Source: Pseudoalteromonas luteoviolacea H33-S (GTDB lineage: Bacteria > Pseudomonadota > Gammaproteobacteria > Enterobacterales > Alteromonadaceae). From it: 64,000 nucleotides of DNA. The notes under the pieces were generated by a model that saw only the letters and a program-made list of their open reading frames with translations, ran no database searches and was not told the origin of the DNA. Location: NCBI RefSeq assembly GCF_001625695.1, contig NZ_AUXY01000089.1, forward strand, positions 1 through 64,000. Direction: 5' to 3'. Position 1 is the first letter of the stretch. Every line of letters begins with the position of its first letter. Made by a program: the position numbers and the translations under genes. Below are positions 26,200-35,999 of the stretch, piece after piece.

Positions 26200-26658
26200 G
26201 ACATATTCCTATTTGTAAAGTTTTTCACATCTTAACAAATAAATATGGAGAGAGTTAGATTTACACCCGTTGTTCAATATTTGATATGGCGAACTTTTAA
26301 AAGATTGGCAGATATTATTACGAAGAGAAAAGCCGGCTCGTATAAACCTTTTACGAGCCGTTATAGCAATCTGGGGAGAAGCTATCAATACACAGTATCC
26401 TCTTTCGAGAGATACATCATCAACAGGATGTCCTACAGGATGAGGACGCGGCGAACTTTAGCAAATAGCCATCTAGAAATAAACAGCACAAAGCAAATAA
26501 CGAGCCAATTTGATAAATATTAAACAAAGAAGTGATATTTTTTACGTTAGCTTTACACCAAGCCAGCTAATTCGGGACACAGAGCGTGTTTGATGCAAGG
26601 CAAATAAAAAAGCATGGCTAGGCCATGCTTTTATGTATAAACGCTAAAAAGCACTTAA
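26200..26658. other. Gene-free region with paired CsrA-like motifs
   Basis: This region has no convincing gene. A frame of 92 codons starts at 26245 but lacks a ribosome binding site, is unusually rich in Arg and Tyr and resembles nothing I know. Two matches to the CsrA consensus, ACAGGATGT (26423-26431) and TACAGGATG (26434-26442), lie 2 nt apart, with further GGA triplets at 26247, 26374 and 26444. An imperfect repeat GGCGAACTTTTA occurs at 26288 and 26451. The polA terminator is at the right end. Confidence 0.4.
26607..26634 (-). terminator. Terminator of polA
   Basis: AGCATGGC-CTA-GCCATGCT followed on the minus strand by TTTTTTATTT; it lies about 25 nt after the polA stop codon. The plus-strand side has CTTTTAT and could work weakly in the other direction. 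Confidence 0.88.
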
Positions 26659-29409
26659 TTAATGGGCTTGTTCCCAGTTTTCACCGTGGTCGGCTTCCAC
26701 CACAAGCGGCACATCTAATTGCGCAGCTTCGCTCATTAAACTACAAATTTTCTCGCTAAATTCATCAACCTTATCGGCACTGATCTCAAAAACCAATTCA
26801 TCGTGTACTTGCATTAATAGCTTAATTTCATCTTGGCTATGTGTTTGCAACCACTGATGCACTTTGATCATGGCTTTTTTAATGATATCAGCAGCGGTTC
26901 CCTGCATTGGAGCATTGATTGCCGCACGTTCAGCAGCTTTACGACGCGCACCATTACGCGCCTTAATATCAGGTAAATAAAGACGACGACCAAACAACGT
27001 CTCAACATACCCTTGCTCAGCCGCCTTTTCACGCGTGCTTTCCATATACTCTAAAACACCCGGGAAGCGCTCAAAGTATTTATCCATGTAATGCTGAGCT
27101 TCATTACGTGGAATATCTAACTGACGCGCAAGGCCAAATGCACTCATACCATAGATCAAGCCAAAGTTTACCGCTTTGGCTTTGCGACGCATATCCGAGG
27201 TCACTTCTTCAAGTGGCACTGAAAATACTTCTGAAGCCGTTGCACTATGTACATCTTTGCCTTGCGCAAATGCGCTTAACAAACCTTTATCCTGAGATAA
27301 ATGCGCCATAATTCTCAGCTCAATTTGGCTGTAGTCGGCTGCTAAAATCACATGCCCTTGATCTGCAACAAATGCTTGGCGGATCCGACGCCCTGCTTCG
27401 TTACGAATTGGAATGTTTTGCAAGTTCGGATCGCTGGAGCTTAAACGACCTGTTGCAGTCACAGCTTGATGATATGAAGTGTGTACACGTTGCGTATCCG
27501 CGTTAACCAGCTTTGGTAATTTGTCTGTATAGGTCGACTTCAACTTTGCCAAGCCGCGATGTTCGATGATGAGCTTTGGCAAAGGATAATCATGTGCTAA
27601 TTCCTGTAGCACTTCCTCAGCGGTAGAAGGTGCACCTTTTGGTGTTTTCTTCAAAATTGGCAGTCCAAGCTTTTCAAATAAAATCGCTTGTAATTGCTTT
27701 GTGGAGCTTAAGTTAAACTCTTCTTCAGCCAAGGTATATGCTTCTTGTTCCAGTTCTGCTAAGCGCTTTTCAATTTCTAAGCTTTGTTCACCTAGCATGG
27801 TGCTGTCAATTTGAACGCCCGTTCGCTCCATATCAGAAAGAACATTAATTAATGGCAATTCAATATCCATAAACACACCCACCAGACTCGACTCTTTTTC
27901 TAGTAGCGGCCATAAATGCTGGTGCAAACGAAGCGTAATATCGGCGTCTTCAGCTGCATAAGGTGCCGCTTTATCAAGCTCTATTTGGTTGAATGTAAGC
28001 TGCTTTTTACCCTTGCCGGCAATATCTTCAAAACTGATATTTTTGTGGCCTAAATACTTCAGTGCCAATGAGTCCATATCATGTCTGGTACCCACACTGT
28101 TAAAGACATAAGACTCAAGCATAGTATCAAATGCGATGCCATTTAATGTGATACCCGCACGGGCAAGTACGCTTTTATCATACTTTAAATTTTGCCCTAC
28201 TTTTTTAATGCTTTCATCTTCTAAGATCGGCTGTAGATGTTCAAACACCAAGCCTTTATCTAGCTGTTCAGGCGCACCCATATAGTCGTGCGTTAACGGT
28301 AAATACGCCGCTTCACCAGCTTCAACCGCGAAGCTCATGCCAACTAAATCAGCCTGCATGTAATCTAGACTGGTGGTTTCAGTGTCAAAGGCAAAAACAT
28401 CTGCGCTCTTGAGCTTTTCCACCCAAACTTTTAACTGCTCAACCGTTAAAATTGTTTCATAGTTGCCTTTAATCTCGGGCTGTTGCGCTTCGACAGCTGC
28501 TGGCGCTTTGCTATCCGCTGCTGATTTACCATCGAGCAGTTCACTCAACCAACGCTTGAACTCACATTGACCATATAACTCAACCAATCGATCTTTGTCC
28601 ATCGGTTGGATCTTGAATGTATCGAGATCTTCTTCAACATCACAATCCAGTTTGATGGTCGCTAGCTCATATGAAAGCTCAAGCTGAGCTTTATGCTCTT
28701 CTAGCTTTTTCGCCATGCTTTTCGAGCCACGAAAACCAAGTGGTGCAATTTCATCTAGGTTATCGTAAAGCGTGGTAATTGAGCCTAGGCCCTGTAACAT
28801 TGCCAACGCCGTTTTTTCACCAACGCCCGGCACACCAGGAATGTTATCGACCTTATCACCCATCAAGGCAAGGAAATCAATGATCAACTCAGGACCGATA
28901 CCAAATTTATCCACCACGCCTGCCGGATCTAAAACCGTATCCGTCATCGTATTGATTAACGTCACATGCTCATTTACTAACTGAGCCATGTCTTTATCGC
29001 CAGTACTGATCAAAACATGGCGCTTTTGTTCAGAAGCAATACGAGAGAAAGTACCAATTACGTCATCCGCTTCGACCCCAGCAATACTCACCAATGGCAG
29101 ACCCATTGCTTTTATGATCTCATGAATTGGCTCAATCTGCGTGCGCAGATCATCGGGCATCGGCGGTCGGTTTGCCTTGTACTCAGAATACATGTCATTT
29201 CTGAACGTTGGCCCTTTAGCATCAAATATCACCACCATGTGGCTAGGATCAAATTGCTTAAGTAAGCTCTTAAGCATATTGATTACCCCATAGATTGCGC
29301 CAGTGGCTTCCCCCTGAGAATTTGTCAAATGCGGTGGCGCATGATAAGCGCGGAATAAATAGGAAGAACCATCCACCAAAATTAAAGGGTTTTCTGGGAT
29401 CTGAGGCAT
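26659..29409 (-). CDS. polA: DNA polymerase I
   Basis: A 916 residue replication and repair polymerase with three domains: 5' nuclease (about 1-290; NPLILVDGSSYLFRA at the start and GDKVDNIPGVPGVGEKTA), 3'-5' proofreading exonuclease (about 325-520; FAFDTETTSLD holds the metal-binding Asp and Glu), and polymerase. Motif A is DYSQIELRIMAH, motif B RRKAKAVNFGLIYG and motif C QVHDELVFE. It removes RNA primers and fills gaps. All catalytic motifs are intact, including those of the proofreading domain. It is probably monocistronic with its own terminator. Confidence 0.98.
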   Translation of the reverse strand: MPQIPENPLILVDGSSYLFRAYHAPPHLTNSQGEATGAIYGVINMLKSLLKQFDPSHMVVIFDAKGPTFRNDMYSEYKANRPPMPDDLRTQIEPIHEIIKAMGLPLVSIAGVEADDVIGTFSRIASEQKRHVLISTGDKDMAQLVNEHVTLINTMTDTVLDPAGVVDKFGIGPELIIDFLALMGDKVDNIPGVPGVGEKTALAMLQGLGSITTLYDNLDEIAPLGFRGSKSMAKKLEEHKAQLELSYELATIKLDCDVEEDLDTFKIQPMDKDRLVELYGQCEFKRWLSELLDGKSAADSKAPAAVEAQQPEIKGNYETILTVEQLKVWVEKLKSADVFAFDTETTSLDYMQADLVGMSFAVEAGEAAYLPLTHDYMGAPEQLDKGLVFEHLQPILEDESIKKVGQNLKYDKSVLARAGITLNGIAFDTMLESYVFNSVGTRHDMDSLALKYLGHKNISFEDIAGKGKKQLTFNQIELDKAAPYAAEDADITLRLHQHLWPLLEKESSLVGVFMDIELPLINVLSDMERTGVQIDSTMLGEQSLEIEKRLAELEQEAYTLAEEEFNLSSTKQLQAILFEKLGLPILKKTPKGAPSTAEEVLQELAHDYPLPKLIIEHRGLAKLKSTYTDKLPKLVNADTQRVHTSYHQAVTATGRLSSSDPNLQNIPIRNEAGRRIRQAFVADQGHVILAADYSQIELRIMAHLSQDKGLLSAFAQGKDVHSATASEVFSVPLEEVTSDMRRKAKAVNFGLIYGMSAFGLARQLDIPRNEAQHYMDKYFERFPGVLEYMESTREKAAEQGYVETLFGRRLYLPDIKARNGARRKAAERAAINAPMQGTAADIIKKAMIKVHQWLQTHSQDEIKLLMQVHDELVFEISADKVDEFSEKICSLMSEAAQLDVPLVVEADHGENWEQAH

Positions 29410-29830
29410 AATATTTTTGGATCCTAATAAATGAAATTGAATAACTTGCTAAGGATGCCACAAGGCATAGCATAAAACGAGAGGAGTGCAATGAAACTTA
29501 ACAAGGAAAAACTGTGGATAACTTTGTAGATAAACATAAGAAAAGCACCAGCGATAAATTAAAGCTAGTGTTCTAATACATACAACACACTGATAAATAT
29601 AGTAAAATACACAAACTAAATTTCATACAATAAAATATGAATTTGTGGAAATGTATTAACTCATGTATTTTTCACCATAGAGAACTGGTGATAAAACGAC
29701 CCGTTATTTCGAGCGGACGCGTATACTAACATAAATGATCAAAGATCAAAGCAGATCCTTTATATTTTTTTTCACAGTTGGTCGTCTTACATTGAATATA
29801 GCAGGCACAATAAGCCTTAGGAGATAAGAA
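29410..29830. promoter_or_regulatory. polA/elbB intergenic region with DnaA-box-like sites
   Basis: Between the divergent polA and elbB genes, a perfect DnaA box TGTGGATAA lies at 29513-29521 and a one-mismatch copy TGTAGATAA at 29525-29533. A 12-codon frame (MKLNKEKLWITL) at 29491 has a good GAGGAG site, but nothing else supports it as a gene. The rest is A/T-rich. No other structure was recognised. Confidence 0.45.
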
Positions 29831-30484
29831 ATGAAACAAGTAGCAATCATTTTTAGTGGTTGTGGGGTATTTGATGGTGCAGAGATCCATGAATCTGTAT
29901 TGACCATGCTTCATCTAGCACAGCAAGGCATTGCATACCGCTGCTTTGCCCCGAATATTGAACAACATCATGTGATTAACCATATAACGGGTGAAGTGCA
30001 AGCTGAATCTCGCAATGTATTAACTGAAGCTGCACGTATTGCACGCGGAGAAATTCAAGATTTAGTAGAGCTTAACGTGGATGATTTTGCTGCCTTAGTG
30101 ATCCCAGGTGGATTTGGCGTTGCTAAAAACTTATCTGATTTTGCGTTCAAAGGCGCACAGTCACAAGTGCTTGAGTCACTTAAATCAATATGTCAGCAAT
30201 TCAACAGCAAAGAGAAGCCGATCACGTATCTATGTATTGCACCAGCTCTGATCGGCCATATTCATCAACCTGGTACAAAAGCAACCATTGGCACAGATGC
30301 TGACACTGCTGCGGCTGTGAATGCACTCGGCGCAGAACACGTAGAATGTGCGGTTACAGACATTATTGTCGATGAGCAGCAAAAAGTAATTAGTACGCCT
30401 GCGTATATGCTGGCAAGTAACATCGTTGAAGCATCAGCAGGCATCGAAAAAGCAATAAAACGCCTCGCACAACTGATCGATTAA
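29831..30484 (+). CDS. elbB: Isoprenoid biosynthesis glyoxalase ElbB
   Basis: A DJ-1/PfpI/glutamine-amidotransferase-like protein of 217 residues. E. coli ElbB shows glyoxalase activity and was linked genetically to isoprenoid (lycopene) yield; its physiological role remains unclear. Family motifs are IFSGCGVFDGAEIHE at the N-terminus, VIPGGFGVAKNL in the middle and the nucleophile-elbow segment TYLCIAPALIG with the expected cysteine. A clean AGGAGA site precedes the ATG. It is divergent from polA and appears monocistronic. Confidence 0.92.
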   Translation: MKQVAIIFSGCGVFDGAEIHESVLTMLHLAQQGIAYRCFAPNIEQHHVINHITGEVQAESRNVLTEAARIARGEIQDLVELNVDDFAALVIPGGFGVAKNLSDFAFKGAQSQVLESLKSICQQFNSKEKPITYLCIAPALIGHIHQPGTKATIGTDADTAAAVNALGAEHVECAVTDIIVDEQQKVISTPAYMLASNIVEASAGIEKAIKRLAQLID

Positions 30485-30691
30485 ACACGCAATTACTTGC
30501 TCACAAAAAATTTGCTTGGTTTTAAGCATAAACGACCAAATCTTTGCCCTAACGCAATAAAAGATGTTTTTTATACGCTTAAGATCAAGTTTAAATTTTA
30601 ACTAATTTGGTGGTGACGTTATACTCAATTAGGAACCGTCATCCGTCGTGCTTCGTGATCGAAGACATTAAATTTGAAGTGAGCAAGGTAA

Positions 30692-31081
30692 ATGAAGAAA
30701 CTGTCAGCAGCACTCTTAATGCTATCCACGGCCGCCGTCGCCCAGCCGTATGATAATTCTCTAACCGAAGAAGCCATCAAAAAGCGATTAGCGCCGATAG
30801 GTTCAGTCTATTTAGCGGGTGCACAAGACACTGCAGCCGCAGCACCATCGGGCCCACGCTCTGGTGAGCAAATCTACCAAGCCTCTTGTTTCGCCTGCCA
30901 TGGTACAGGTGCACTGGGTGCGCCAAAAACAGCGGATGATTGGGCTGCGCGTTTAAGTAAAGGCCCTGACGTACTACTTGACCACGCCATCAAAGGATTC
31001 AATGCAATGCCACCAAAAGGCACTTGTATGGATTGTAGCGACGAAGAAATCCAAGCCGCTATCGACTTCATGCTAAAATAA
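30692..31081 (+). CDS. Cytochrome c5
   Basis: A 129 residue monoheme periplasmic cytochrome. The signal peptide is MKKLSAALLMLSTAAVAQ. The heme site is CFACHG, the likely methionine ligand is in NAMPPKG, and a second cysteine pair, CMDC, after this methionine is the disulfide typical of cytochromes c5. It probably carries electrons between the respiratory chain and terminal oxidases or reductases. It stands alone between elbB and a GGDEF protein gene; a hairpin without a T run follows it. Confidence 0.92.
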   Translation: MKKLSAALLMLSTAAVAQPYDNSLTEEAIKKRLAPIGSVYLAGAQDTAAAAPSGPRSGEQIYQASCFACHGTGALGAPKTADDWAARLSKGPDVLLDHAIKGFNAMPPKGTCMDCSDEEIQAAIDFMLK

Positions 31082-31093
31082 AACCGTTTAAAA

Positions 31094-31127
31094 AATAGAG
31101 ACAAATCCTCGCATATTTGTCTCTATT
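31094..31127 (+). terminator. Hairpin after cytochrome c5 gene
   Basis: AATAGAGACAAAT and ATTTGTCTCTATT form a 13 bp perfect stem with a 7-8 nt loop shortly after the cytochrome c5 stop. There is no T run, so it may protect the mRNA end more than terminate. Confidence 0.5.
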
Positions 31128-31227
31128 AGGGCAAAATGTTTGTCTAGTAACTGAATTAACATTTTGCACTTGACCCCTCAAGTCAAAAGTGAAAATATAA
31201 AGTTTAATAAATAAACAATAATAGCCT

Positions 31228-33810
31228 TTGGTTTTATCATTGGAAGATCCAAACGACGTTGCAATTCGCAAGCTGACTCGTAAGAATCGACGCTTAGAGT
31301 CCTTGTTGAAAAAATACAAACAAAACTATCACTTGCAACATGCCTTGATACAGCTTTCTGAGCAGGCTAGTACAGTTGCCGAGCTAACCCTTTTATACCC
31401 CGCAATTCATAGTATCTTAGAGCAACACCTGCCCAGCAAAAGCTTCTATGTTGTGCTGCAAAACCAGTTTACCCAGACACTTGAGCTCTCTTATTTTGTT
31501 GATGAAAAAGATGGTATTTCTGTGCCGTTACATGAGTCACATCATTTTGACCAAGGGGTTACTGGCTATGTCTTTAATACCAAAAAGGTGCTGTATCTAA
31601 CCAAAGATGAAATGCAGCACATGATCGATGACTGCAAATTTAAAGCCCTAGGCAGCCCAGCTGAACATTGGGTAGGCGTACCGATATTCCGAGATAAAAA
31701 CATCATTGGTGTGATGGTATCCCAGAGCTATCAACCTCAACAAGCTTACAGCGAACATCAGATTGAGCTTCTTGAGGTGATGTCTTTATACCTAGCTACG
31801 GCGATTGAGCGCGTCAAAAAGCGTGAGTTACTCGAATCAGAAGTCAAGATCCGCACACGTGCGCTGATGCAGAGTAATGACGCACTCAATAAAGAGATTG
31901 AGCAACGTAAGCGCGCCCTAGAGCGACAACAAATCTTATTTAAGATTTCTGAACTGGCAACCCAGTTTAGCGACATCGATGATGTGTACAAGCAAGTACA
32001 TAAAATCATTCGCTCTATTACCTTTGCTAACAACCTCTATATCGCTTTGCATGATACGGGTTCAAATTGGCTGAGTTTCCCCTACTGTGTTGATGAAGTC
32101 ACTGAATATCGCCCACGGCCCTTTGCTAAAGGATACAGTGAGCTTGTCATCACCACCGAGCGCAGTCAGCTTATCGACACCAAACGTGCAGCAATTTTAA
32201 TTGAAGGCGGAGTTGTCAAACGCCCACCGGATTACGACGACTTAGAAACGGCCACAAGTTGGCTAGGGGCACCGCTCAAAACAGCTAAAGGGGTGATCGG
32301 TTTAATTGCTTGCCAAGCTTATAACCATGAATACGAATACAACCATGAAGATGTTGAGCTGATCTCTTTTGTATCAAACCAAATCGCCTCAGTACTGCAA
32401 ACTCACTTGGCTAATCAGGCACTCAAAGCCAGCAACCAGGAGCTTGAGCATCGCGTTGCCGAAAAGACAAAAGCGCTTAGACAAACCAATTTGCACCTGC
32501 AAATGCAAATTGAAGAGCGTAAAAAAATTGAACAGCAACTCTATCATGACGCACATCATGATCCGCTCACATCATTGCCAAATCGCAGTTTGTTTTTAAC
32601 TCAGCTTGAAAAAACACTGCAAAAATATCAACGTTATCCTGAGCATAACTTTGCCGTATTGTTTATCGATCTGGACAAGTTTAAAGTGATCAATGATGAG
32701 CTGGGGCACCAAGCCGGCGATCAGTTTTTAATCTGGGTCAGCAGCGCATTTGCAGAATGTATTCGTGAACACGATTTACTCGCACGTCTTGCAGGTGATG
32801 AATTTGTCATTTTATTAGACCACCTAACCGATAAACAACAAGCCGAAGATGTGGCTAAACGCCTTATTCGCGTGATGCAGCAACCCTTTTGTATGAAAGG
32901 CGTGTGCATGCAAAGCGGTGCCAGTATCGGCATCACCTACAGCAATAAAAAGTATAAAAATACCGACGAGATCATTCGTGATGCGGATGCAGCCATGTAC
33001 TATGCAAAAAATGCGGGGCGCGGCCGATATGAGTTTTATCATCCATTATTAACTGCGTCTACAAGCAACAATAATAAGCCTGAAGAACAACATCATTTAA
33101 CAGCGCTACCGACGCACTTTAGAAGTACAGAGGTGGTTGATTTTACCAATCACTCGACACAGATCATTACTTTAGAAGCATTTGGCGAGCATCCAGTACT
33201 CGGCAGTACCAGCTTTGATGTACTGAAAAAATTTGCGGCTGCGAAAGATGAGCATTTAGACATTGAATTGGGCTTACTAGAAAAGGCGCTCAAAATTGCG
33301 CAAAACTATGATCAAGACGTGTTATTCGCATGTTCAACCATCATTCTAGAGTCATCCTCCTTTGCGACGCTCAAGCAAATGCTTGCACACAACACAACCC
33401 AGCTTTGCCTCATGTTTGATGAAAGTGAAGTCCGTTATGCCTCTAGTGTCCAACTTGAAAACCTCAAAGAACTGCCACAGTTAGGGGTCAACATTGGCCT
33501 CAATGATTTCGCCAAAGAGCGCTGCGATCTCGCCTTTTTAAGCAATATTGATTTTAAATATGTCTTATTGAGTTCAGTATTTAGTAAACGTGTTTTACAG
33601 CAAAACAGCTATGATATTCAGCTACAAGGAATATTGGCGATCACCAAATTAAAATCTATACAAGTGATTGCTAAGGGACCGGCCATCTTAAACTTCAGAA
33701 GCTTATTGGAAAAACATGGCCTAAAACTGTTTTTTGGCAAGCAACAAAATTTAAAGAGCGCTCGCCAAAACAGCACAGGCATTGACGAGCAAGAAACACT
33801 AACGTTTTAA
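31228..33810 (+). CDS. GAF-GAF-GGDEF protein with degenerate EAL-like tail
   Basis: An 860 residue cytoplasmic signalling protein: GAF-like sensor (about 35-190), coiled coil, second GAF-like sensor (about 235-390), coiled coil, GGDEF domain (about 435-600) and a C-terminal EAL-like fold (about 640-850). The GGDEF site reads ARLAGDEFVI, a variant still compatible with diguanylate cyclase activity, and DLDKFKVINDELGH is intact. The C-terminal part retains EAL-barrel rhythm (GVNIGLNDFAKERCDLAFL) but lacks the ExL and DDxxTGY catalytic motifs, so it should not cleave cyclic-di-GMP. The start is TTG at 31228 or 31240; neither has a clear ribosome site. It overlaps rep by 12 nt convergently. Confidence 0.87.
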   Translation: MVLSLEDPNDVAIRKLTRKNRRLESLLKKYKQNYHLQHALIQLSEQASTVAELTLLYPAIHSILEQHLPSKSFYVVLQNQFTQTLELSYFVDEKDGISVPLHESHHFDQGVTGYVFNTKKVLYLTKDEMQHMIDDCKFKALGSPAEHWVGVPIFRDKNIIGVMVSQSYQPQQAYSEHQIELLEVMSLYLATAIERVKKRELLESEVKIRTRALMQSNDALNKEIEQRKRALERQQILFKISELATQFSDIDDVYKQVHKIIRSITFANNLYIALHDTGSNWLSFPYCVDEVTEYRPRPFAKGYSELVITTERSQLIDTKRAAILIEGGVVKRPPDYDDLETATSWLGAPLKTAKGVIGLIACQAYNHEYEYNHEDVELISFVSNQIASVLQTHLANQALKASNQELEHRVAEKTKALRQTNLHLQMQIEERKKIEQQLYHDAHHDPLTSLPNRSLFLTQLEKTLQKYQRYPEHNFAVLFIDLDKFKVINDELGHQAGDQFLIWVSSAFAECIREHDLLARLAGDEFVILLDHLTDKQQAEDVAKRLIRVMQQPFCMKGVCMQSGASIGITYSNKKYKNTDEIIRDADAAMYYAKNAGRGRYEFYHPLLTASTSNNNKPEEQHHLTALPTHFRSTEVVDFTNHSTQIITLEAFGEHPVLGSTSFDVLKKFAAAKDEHLDIELGLLEKALKIAQNYDQDVLFACSTIILESSSFATLKQMLAHNTTQLCLMFDESEVRYASSVQLENLKELPQLGVNIGLNDFAKERCDLAFLSNIDFKYVLLSSVFSKRVLQQNSYDIQLQGILAITKLKSIQVIAKGPAILNFRSLLEKHGLKLFFGKQQNLKSARQNSTGIDEQETLTF

Positions 33811-35811
33811 CATTGCGCGTAAGTTAGCGACACGCGCCTGACCTTTTTCCATTCTCTCAGACTGAGATACCACCGCTTTTTTGCCTTCAAATTGCAAATC
33901 ATCTTGTGGCAGCTCTTGTACAAAACGGCTCAGCTCTGGGGTGATCTGCTCACCAAATTGACGGCGGCTTTTGGCATAGGTCATAGTCAACGTTTGCTGT
34001 GCTCGGGTGATCCCCACGTACGCTAAACGCCTTTCTTCTTCGACATTATCTTCATCAATGCTGGTTTGATGCGGTAATAACCCCTCTTCCATACCCACCA
34101 TAAATACATGCGGATATTCCAGGCCTTTTGAAGCGTGCAAAGTCAGCAATTGTACAGCATCACTTTCATCTTCTTCTTCATTGCGCTCTAGCATATCTCT
34201 GAGGGTTAACTTTGTTACTACTTCAGATAATGTCATCGGCGGATTATCTGCATCCCCTGTCAGCATGTCACTGATCCAACGATACAATTCAGAGACATTC
34301 TTCATGCGCATCTCTGCTGCTTTTGCGCTGGTTGAAGACTCATATAAATAGGTCTCATAATTGATCTCACGGATCATATCCTTCACCGCTTCGAGCGTAT
34401 CACCTCTTACAGCACGATCACTTAGCTCCACGACCCAGCGTGCAAAGCCTGCCAAGGCGTTAAACCCTTTGCCAGTTAAGCGTTGTGTCAATTCAGGATC
34501 AAAACACGCCTCAAACAAACTAATATGTTTGTCGTTGGCTAAGCTGCCTAGCTTTTCGAGCGTCACAGGTCCAATTTCACGTCTCGGGGTGTTAACGATA
34601 CGCAAAAATGCATTGTCATCATCCTGATTTACCAATAGTCGTAGATACGCCATGATGTCTTTAATTTCACTGCGAGCGAAAAATGACATGCCACCGCTGA
34701 TCTTGTAAGGAATGCGGTTGGCCATGAGGGCTTTTTCAAACACACGCGCTTGGTGGTTGCCGCGATATAAGATGGCATAATCTTTATAGCTAGTGCGCTT
34801 CATAAATTTATGCGAAATGATCTCAGCCACCACTCGCTCAGCCTCATGCTCCTCATCACGGGTCGCGATCACACGCAGTGGGTCACCATAACCCAATTCA
34901 CTGAAAAGTTTTTTATCAAATTCATGGGGGTTATTGGCAATCAAGATGTTAGCAGATTTTAATATGCGCCCAGCACTTCGGTAATTTTGCTCTAGCTTAA
35001 TTAACCTCAGGCCTGGGTAGTCCTTGCTCAATAACACCAAATTCTGCGGTTTAGCACCACGCCATGAATAGATAGACTGATCATCATCACCAACTACGGT
35101 GAAGCGAGCGCGTTCACCCACCAGCAATTTCACCAGCTGATATTGACTGGTATTGGTATCTTGATATTCGTCCACCAACAAGTATCTAAACTGGTTCTGC
35201 CAGCGTTCTCTCACCTCTGCGGAGCTGCCAAGGAGCAAGGTTGGGATCATGATCAGATCATCAAAATCCAGGGCATTATATGCGCGAAGTTGAGTTTGAT
35301 AACGTGCATATAATTGTGCAAACAACGCTTTTTGCGGTTCACGTGCTTCCCTAATGGCACGCTCAGGCAAGATCAGATCATTTTTCCAGTTACCAATTTG
35401 CATCTTTAATAAGTTGAGTAAATCTTTGTCTTTTTCGAGTTCTTTTTCCGTTAACTCTGATAGCAATTGGTTGGTATCTTGATCATCAAACAGTGAAAAG
35501 CCGGGTTTAAATCCCAGTGTTTTAACTTCTTTTTTGATGATATTTAAACCCAAGGTATGAAACGTTGAAATCCAAAGCCCTTTTGCGTCTTGCTTCCCCA
35601 GTGTTTGAGATACACGCTCACGCATCTCTTTGGCCGCTTTATTGGTGAAGGTTACCGCCGCAATATTGCGCGCTTTATATTCACACTGCTGTACCAAATA
35701 CGCTATTTTATTTGTGATTACACGGGTTTTCCCCGAGCCAGCCCCTGCTAATACGAGGCATGGACCACTAATATATTTAACGGCTTCATCTTGTTTGGGA
35801 TTGAGTTTCAT
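33799..35811 (-). CDS. rep: ATP-dependent DNA helicase Rep
   Basis: A superfamily 1A 3'-5' helicase that helps replication forks pass bound proteins and restarts stalled forks. Walker A is GAGSGKT (residues 23-29), Walker B/motif II is VDEYQDTN, motif III GDDDQSIYSWRGA and motif VI VGITRAQQTL. At 670 residues and with this sequence it is Rep rather than UvrD, which is longer (about 720). It lies on the minus strand, convergent with the GGDEF gene, and the promoter must lie in the 188 nt before ubiK. Confidence 0.95.
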   Translation of the reverse strand: MKLNPKQDEAVKYISGPCLVLAGAGSGKTRVITNKIAYLVQQCEYKARNIAAVTFTNKAAKEMRERVSQTLGKQDAKGLWISTFHTLGLNIIKKEVKTLGFKPGFSLFDDQDTNQLLSELTEKELEKDKDLLNLLKMQIGNWKNDLILPERAIREAREPQKALFAQLYARYQTQLRAYNALDFDDLIMIPTLLLGSSAEVRERWQNQFRYLLVDEYQDTNTSQYQLVKLLVGERARFTVVGDDDQSIYSWRGAKPQNLVLLSKDYPGLRLIKLEQNYRSAGRILKSANILIANNPHEFDKKLFSELGYGDPLRVIATRDEEHEAERVVAEIISHKFMKRTSYKDYAILYRGNHQARVFEKALMANRIPYKISGGMSFFARSEIKDIMAYLRLLVNQDDDNAFLRIVNTPRREIGPVTLEKLGSLANDKHISLFEACFDPELTQRLTGKGFNALAGFARWVVELSDRAVRGDTLEAVKDMIREINYETYLYESSTSAKAAEMRMKNVSELYRWISDMLTGDADNPPMTLSEVVTKLTLRDMLERNEEEDESDAVQLLTLHASKGLEYPHVFMVGMEEGLLPHQTSIDEDNVEEERRLAYVGITRAQQTLTMTYAKSRRQFGEQITPELSRFVQELPQDDLQFEGKKAVVSQSERMEKGQARVANLRAMLKR

Positions 35812-35999
35812 AAAAGGCGTGTACCCTGAGCAACTGGAGCCGCTTAGTTTATCTTATTCATGCCACAATACCAATTTGCAATGTTTTGATTATGATTGAA
35901 CGTAGACACATTTAGATACGTAACAGAGATTAAAATGCATTTATCGATATTCTAGTTTACGGTAAGATATTGCGTATCAACTAGCTATAAGGCACTGAC

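Noticed and set aside
26245..26523. 92 codon plus-strand frame between the YceI gene and polA
   Set aside because: No ribosome binding site, odd composition rich in Arg, Tyr and Ser, no recognisable motif; the segment is better explained as noncoding with CsrA-like motifs.
26521..26658. Spot 42 (spf) RNA next to polA, as in E. coli
   Set aside because: No similarity to the Spot 42 sequence could be seen on either strand in the gap after polA.
29491..29529. 12 codon frame MKLNKEKLWITL with a good GAGGAG site, resembling the start of the GG-motif leaders
   Set aside because: Only the first few residues resemble the leaders; there is no GG motif or core, and the DnaA-like boxes lie inside it.
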